DNA of 8,477 nucleotides from Actinobacteria bacterium UBA3120 (GTDB lineage: Bacteria > Actinomycetota > Actinomycetes > S36-B12), in the NCBI GenBank assembly GCA_002365735.1, contig DEZY01000087.1, forward strand, positions 1,653-10,129, read 5' to 3'. Every line of letters starts with the position of its first letter. Position 1 is the stretch's first letter. The notes beneath the pieces are model-generated. The model made no database searches. It was not told where the DNA came from and worked only from the letters and a program-made list of their open reading frames with translations. Positions 5,612 through 8,477 of this stretch are shown here, one piece after another. The translations under genes were made by a program, and so were the position numbers.

Positions 5612-6604
5612 GTGAGTCCAGAAGCCGCTAGTGAAACCCTTGCAGACCTCGGGGAATTAGGACTTGTCACAAAGATCCTCTCGCAAATCAATGCGGCCAA
5701 GATTTCCGGAATCGGCGTCGAGGTTCCAGCTGGTGACGACGCGGCCGTCATTGGTACTGAGGGCTCGTCGCTCGCTCTCAGCGTGGATATGTATGCAGAA
5801 GGCAAGCATTTTCGTACGGACTGGTCAACGGGAATCGAGATTGGTCGTCGTTGCGCTGCAGCCTCTATGGCAGACGTGTGTGCCATGGGGGCACAGCCGG
5901 CGGGCGTTTTGCTCGCGATCGGGATGCCGGGGAGCACAACCAGCCATTGGGCCGGCGAGTTTCTCGCGGGCTTTATGGAGGAAGCAGATAGCGCCGGTGC
6001 AGTGGTCTTGGGTGGTGATGTCAGCGATTGCGAGAATATTGTGATTTCAGTGACGGCAATTGGTCACCTCCCTTCGGGAGCAGCGCTGGCTCGAAGTGGT
6101 GCTGGTGCGGGAGACACAGTGGGAATTTGTGGAAGATCGGGTATGGCCGCCGCGGGGCTCCGGGTTTTGCAACGGGGATTGCGGTCTCCTCGGGTTTTAG
6201 TGGATGCGTTTAGAGTGCCCAATATTGACTACTCCGCGGGTGCTCGCGCTGCCAAAAGTGGGGCGACTTCAATGATTGATATTTCTGATGGTCTGGTGGC
6301 TGACCTTGAGCACATTGCGCGAGGCTCCGGGGTATGTATTGAACTTGACACAAAAAAAATTGCTGTGCCAGAAGAACTTGTCTCGACCGCGGCCGCATTT
6401 GGGGTCGACCCCATGGGGTGGATCCTCGCAGGAGGCGATGATCACGCGATCGTGGCAACTTTCCCACCCAAGAAGAGGATGCCAAGGGGCTTTACTGCGA
6501 TTGGGAAAGTAGCGCCCGCACCGGTTGGAGCTGTCCTGATTGACGGTGTCGCGTATGCGGATGCTTATGAACAAGTGCCGGGCTTTAGACACTTTTCCAC
6601 CTAG
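5612..6604 (+). CDS. thiL: Thiamine-monophosphate kinase
   Basis: A cytosolic PurM/AIR-synthase-fold kinase that phosphorylates thiamine monophosphate with ATP to give thiamine diphosphate, the last step of the pathway. It has 330 aa, usual for the family. Signatures in order: PAGDDAAVIG (metal-binding Asp pair), SVDMYAEGKHFRTDW (the D-M-x-x-EG-x-HF motif), SMADVCAMGAQPAGV (the usual NLxDxAAMGA region, with Ser in place of Asn), GGDVSDCENIVISVTAIG, MIDISDGLVADLEHIA and LAGGDDHAIVATFP (the GGEDH-type motif with Asp for Glu). The start is GTG 5612 with AGAAAGG 9 nt upstream. It stands alone on its strand, diverging from the Lrp-domain operon. Its stop is only 3 nt from the stop of the converging rpmB, with no terminator between them. 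I see no TPP riboswitch in the short leader. Confidence 0.95.
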   Translation: MSPEAASETLADLGELGLVTKILSQINAAKISGIGVEVPAGDDAAVIGTEGSSLALSVDMYAEGKHFRTDWSTGIEIGRRCAAASMADVCAMGAQPAGVLLAIGMPGSTTSHWAGEFLAGFMEEADSAGAVVLGGDVSDCENIVISVTAIGHLPSGAALARSGAGAGDTVGICGRSGMAAAGLRVLQRGLRSPRVLVDAFRVPNIDYSAGARAAKSGATSMIDISDGLVADLEHIARGSGVCIELDTKKIAVPEELVSTAAAFGVDPMGWILAGGDDHAIVATFPPKKRMPRGFTAIGKVAPAPVGAVLIDGVAYADAYEQVPGFRHFST

Positions 6605-6607
6605 GTT

Positions 6608-6799
6608 TTAGGAGGCGCGCACCACTTTGCCCGCTTTGATGCAGGAAGTACACACATTGAGTCGCTTGGGGGTTTTGCCAACCAGAGCGCGAACGCGCTG
6701 GATATTCGGATTCCAGCGGCGATTCGTCTTACGCTGTGAATGAGAAACGTTATGGCCGAAGCTAGGGCCCTTTCCGCAGATATCGCAGTTTGCAGCCAC
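6608..6799 (-). CDS. rpmB: 50S ribosomal protein L28, zinc-binding (C+) form
   Basis: 63 aa, the full length of bacterial L28, a component of the large ribosomal subunit. The N-terminal [21 protein letters not shown] and the [11 protein letters not shown] core are typical. Two CxxC pairs (Cys5/Cys8 and Cys50/Cys53) make this the zinc-ribbon form rather than the cysteine-free paralogue that zinc-starved actinobacteria express under Zur. The start is GTG at 6797-6799 with a strong AAGGAG 5 nt upstream (minus strand, 6805-6810). It diverges from the DAK2-domain gene, a pairing conserved in other actinobacteria from memory, and it converges tightly on thiL. Confidence 0.97.
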   Translation of the reverse strand: MAANCDICGKGPSFGHNVSHSQRKTNRRWNPNIQRVRALVGKTPKRLNVCTSCIKAGKVVRAS

Positions 6800-6804
6800 A
6801 ATGA

Positions 6805-6810
6805 CTCCTT
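6805..6810 (-). promoter_or_regulatory. Ribosome binding site of rpmB
   Basis: On the minus strand AAGGAG is followed by TCATT and then the GTG start of rpmB. The strength and spacing are canonical and fix the start against the out-of-frame ATG at 6801. Confidence 0.75.
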
Positions 6811-6827
6811 CGTCAGTTTAAAACAAT

Positions 6828-6843
6828 GGATCCAGGCGGATCC
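6828..6843. repeat. Paired GGATCC sites able to form a small hairpin in the rpmB leader
   Basis: Two GGATCC palindromes (6828-6833 and 6838-6843) are separated by 4 nt and can pair as a 6-bp stem. On the minus strand the stem is followed by ATTGTTTT, a T-rich run, about 18 nt before the rpmB Shine-Dalgarno. It could be a weak attenuator-like hairpin, but the stem is short and the arrangement may be chance. Confidence 0.3.
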
Positions 6844-6872
6844 GGTTGGTTATCGGGATCTCATGCGAGAGG

Positions 6873-6878
6873 ATTATG
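6873..6878 (-). promoter_or_regulatory. Possible rpmB -10 element
   Basis: On the minus strand CATAAT matches TATAAT at 5 of 6 positions. Transcription would start near 6866, giving a leader of about 65-70 nt before the rpmB GTG. No convincing -35 is present; the upstream position is occupied by the inverted repeat at 6878-6910. Confidence 0.4.
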
Positions 6879-6910
6879 CAAGAGTCGTGCACTTACGCAC
6901 TAGCTCTTGC
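6878..6910. repeat. Interrupted inverted repeat in the rpmB/DAK2 divergent spacer
   Basis: Outer arms GCAAGAG (6878-6884) and CTCTTGC (6904-6910) are perfect complements. Inside them GTGC (6887-6890) and GCAC (6897-6900) pair around a 6-nt loop, giving nested symmetry with small internal bulges. The element directly abuts the possible rpmB -10, where an operator or upstream control site would lie. There is no T-tract after it on the plus strand, so it is not a convincing terminator. It does not fold as a tRNA. Confidence 0.5.
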
Positions 6911-6919
6911 GGGTTCCTT

Positions 6920-6925
6920 TAGAGT
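6920..6925 (+). promoter_or_regulatory. Weak candidate -10 for the DAK2-domain gene
   Basis: TAGAGT is the same hexamer seen before the Lrp-domain gene. It would start transcription near 6932 and give a leader of about 50 nt containing the strong Shine-Dalgarno at 6974-6980. No good -35 is seen, so this is a tentative call. Confidence 0.25.
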
Positions 6926-6973
6926 GCTCATGTTAAACCTGAGGAAGAATAGCCGATCCGCTGCTATGAAGTG

Positions 6974-6980
6974 AAGGAGG
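6974..6980 (+). promoter_or_regulatory. Strong ribosome binding site of the DAK2-domain gene
   Basis: AAGGAGG, within GAAGGAGGGG, lies 4 nt before ATG 6985-6987. An earlier ATG at 6965 is followed by a stop after one codon and can be ignored, so this site fixes the start. Confidence 0.75.
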
Positions 6981-6984
6981 GGCC

Positions 6985-8477
6985 ATGGCCGAGCAGAAGT
7001 CGCAGATCGCTCATGCCCCCATCACCGCGATAACCCTGCCCATATTGCACTCGTGGCTGATCGAAGCGCAGGGTGCATTACGGGTGGCTCGTGCTGAAAT
7101 CGATGCCCTCAATGTGTTTCCGGTCCCAGATGAGGACACCGGCACAAACTTGTATCTCACGGTAGAGGCTGCCTGCGCGGCGCTGAATGAGCCAGCCGAT
7201 GATTTGGCCCAAGCAGCCCACCGGGTTGGCAAGGCCGCAATCTTGGGCGCCCGAGGAAATTCAGGTGTGATTCTCTCGGCTCTGTTGCGCGACCTCATGT
7301 CAGAGCTCGCGACGAGTCCGGAAAATTTCGCTCGGGCGCTGTCTCACGGTGCTCGTGGTGCATATCAAGCGGTAGCGGTACCCCTGGAAGGAACAATCCT
7401 TACGGTCGCCTCACGAGCGGCCCAAGAAGCTTCGCGCGTCAACGCTCAAGGCGCAGACTTTGTGGAGGTCGCCAACGCGGCGGCGGATGCGGCGTATACC
7501 TCGCTACTGCACACCCCGCAATTATTGGCAGCTTTACGCGAGGCGGGGGTAGTTGACGCTGGAGGTCGAGGACTGGTTGTGGTTCTGGACGCACTGGTCA
7601 CGGTCCTAACTGGTGAGACGCCACGGCGGGTCGAACACGCTGTTCAGCCACTGCGTGAGTTTGCCCCGACGGCCGTTCCTCGCGAATCCCACAGCGCTGC
7701 TGTCGAATGTGAGGTCATGTATGACTTTGAAGCGCCTGATAGCGCGCAGTTACAAGATGCATTAGAAAGTCTGGGTACGAGCGTGATGATCGCCGGAATC
7801 GAGTCTCTGTGGAAGGTTCACGTCCACTCTCCGTTGAATCGAGTTTCTGACTGCATCAATGCGGGTTTGCAGTACGGGGTGGTAACGAGGGTTTCCGTTG
7901 TTCCACTGGAATTCCACGGCGGTTCGCAAGGCCGTTCACAAGCCCAACCACGGCGGTCTCGGATTTTGCTTGCGGTCACGCACGGCGAAGGCATTCAGCG
8001 ATTATTGGAATCATTAGGCGTGAGGTGCATCGCCACGCCCGCACGGCAACAACCATCCGCCGCACAGATCATCTCGGCGATCAGTGGAAATGAAGCCAAG
8101 GAGGTCGTGATCCTTCCGGCCGATCGAGATACGCATCCAGCCGCAGATCTTGCTGCTTCGCGCTTGCGGAGCTTGGGTTATCGGGTGTCGGTGATTCCCA
8201 GTCGTGCGATTACCCAGTCACTTGCTGCAATCGCTATTCATGATCCTGGGCTGGACTTTGATCAGGATGTGGTCGCTATGACCCGGGCAGCAGGAGCAAC
8301 GCGCTATGGAGCAATTACCCAGGCAACCCGAGACGTGTTAACCATGGCTGGTGCATGCAATTCTGGTGACTACCTGGGCCTGATTGACGGAGAAATTAGT
8401 GCTATTGATAGCGATCTTGTAGCGTCAAGTAGAAACGTGTTGAGACGCATGTTGGCGCCGGGTGCAGAGTTACTGAC
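6985..8477 (+). CDS. DAK2 domain / FakA-like protein (partial, 3' end outside window)
   Basis: The frame is open for 497 codons to the window edge. The N-terminal DhaL/DAK2 kinase domain (res. about 12-210) shows IDALNVFPVPDEDTGTN (39-55), GARGNSGVILSALLRDL (about 87-103), PLEGTILTVASRAAQEA and GVVDAGGRGLVVVLDAL. The region after about residue 240 has the middle-domain signature (CEVMYDFEAP, LWKVHVHSP) followed by a C-terminal FakA/YloV-type domain (THGEGIQRLL, EVVILPADRDTHPA, GLIDGEISAI). In Firmicutes, FakA phosphorylates fatty acids bound to FakB; in actinobacteria the homologue is less studied, so fatty-acid activation is inferred. Oddities are Glu50 in place of Gly between the metal-binding Asp49 and Asp51, and SALL where SQLL is usual. 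Downstream recG would be expected from conserved gene order. No FakB gene is in the window. Confidence 0.92.
   Translation, partial: MAEQKSQIAHAPITAITLPILHSWLIEAQGALRVARAEIDALNVFPVPDEDTGTNLYLTVEAACAALNEPADDLAQAAHRVGKAAILGARGNSGVILSALLRDLMSELATSPENFARALSHGARGAYQAVAVPLEGTILTVASRAAQEASRVNAQGADFVEVANAAADAAYTSLLHTPQLLAALREAGVVDAGGRGLVVVLDALVTVLTGETPRRVEHAVQPLREFAPTAVPRESHSAAVECEVMYDFEAPDSAQLQDALESLGTSVMIAGIESLWKVHVHSPLNRVSDCINAGLQYGVVTRVSVVPLEFHGGSQGRSQAQPRRSRILLAVTHGEGIQRLLESLGVRCIATPARQQPSAAQIISAISGNEAKEVVILPADRDTHPAADLAASRLRSLGYRVSVIPSRAITQSLAAIAIHDPGLDFDQDVVAMTRAAGATRYGAITQATRDVLTMAGACNSGDYLGLIDGEISAIDSDLVASSRNVLRRMLAPGAELL

Noticed and set aside
6878..6920. Possible tRNA, because of the stem followed by GGGTTCC
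   Set aside because: No acceptor stem, anticodon arm or complete T-arm can be folded around it.
1..8477. Mobile element, CRISPR array, prophage, defence or toxin-antitoxin system, or an otherwise new multi-gene system
   Set aside because: All gene space is filled by recognisable core genes in a gene order known from actinobacteria, and no repeats, transposase or atypical composition were seen.

Overview
The window looks like a chromosomal housekeeping segment from a member of the Actinomycetota. The evidence is a histone-like HU protein with a Lys/Ala-rich tail, an F420-biosynthesis guanylyltransferase (CofC/FbiD), a DUF3515 lipoprotein, a zinc-type ribosomal protein L28 next to a DAK2/FakA-like protein, and a gene order that matches, from memory, the hup - fbiD - gpsA - ddl - DUF3515 - thiL - rpmB - DAK2 - (recG) neighbourhood of mycobacteria and streptomycetes. 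Base composition looks only moderately GC-rich and spacing is very tight, so a streamlined, possibly aquatic, lineage is plausible. That last point is inference.

Layout: the 3' end of hup (1-41, +) faces cofC (87-866, -) across a perfect 18-bp hairpin that probably terminates both. cofC diverges from plsC (904-1641, +), which overlaps gpsA (1638-2636, +) by 4 nt. gpsA converges on a cystathionine gamma-synthase/lyase-family gene (2671-3726, -), which diverges from ddl (3801-4874, +). ddl converges, with a 5-nt gap, on a two-gene minus-strand operon: a stand-alone Lrp/AsnC ligand-binding domain protein (5310-5549) followed by a DUF3515 lipoprotein (4880-5317). That operon diverges from thiL (5612-6604, +), which converges with a 3-nt gap on rpmB (6608-6799, -). 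Finally rpmB diverges from a DAK2-domain/FakA-like gene (6985 to beyond the right edge, +). The longest stretch without a gene is the 185-nt rpmB/DAK2 divergent spacer.

Functionally the genes are a mixed housekeeping set: nucleoid structure (HU), F420 cofactor synthesis (CofC), phospholipid synthesis (GpsA makes glycerol-3-phosphate, PlsC acylates lysophosphatidate, and the FakA-like protein may activate fatty acids), sulfur amino acids, peptidoglycan precursor (Ddl), thiamine diphosphate (ThiL) and translation (L28).

I see no mobile element, CRISPR array, phage, defence or secondary-metabolite system, and nothing that looks like a wholly new system. The most interesting signals are smaller: (1) five divergent-gene starts each sit exactly 6 nt after a TANNNT-type or similar -10 hexamer, the geometry of leaderless transcripts; (2) CofC has a C-terminal extension of about 55 residues; (3) the Cys/Met-metabolism PLP enzyme appears to lack an internal segment of about 15-20 residues that relatives have; (4) an interrupted inverted repeat lies just upstream of the rpmB -10; and (5) the DAK2 protein has Glu in place of the usual Gly in its DGDTGTN metal/ATP motif.
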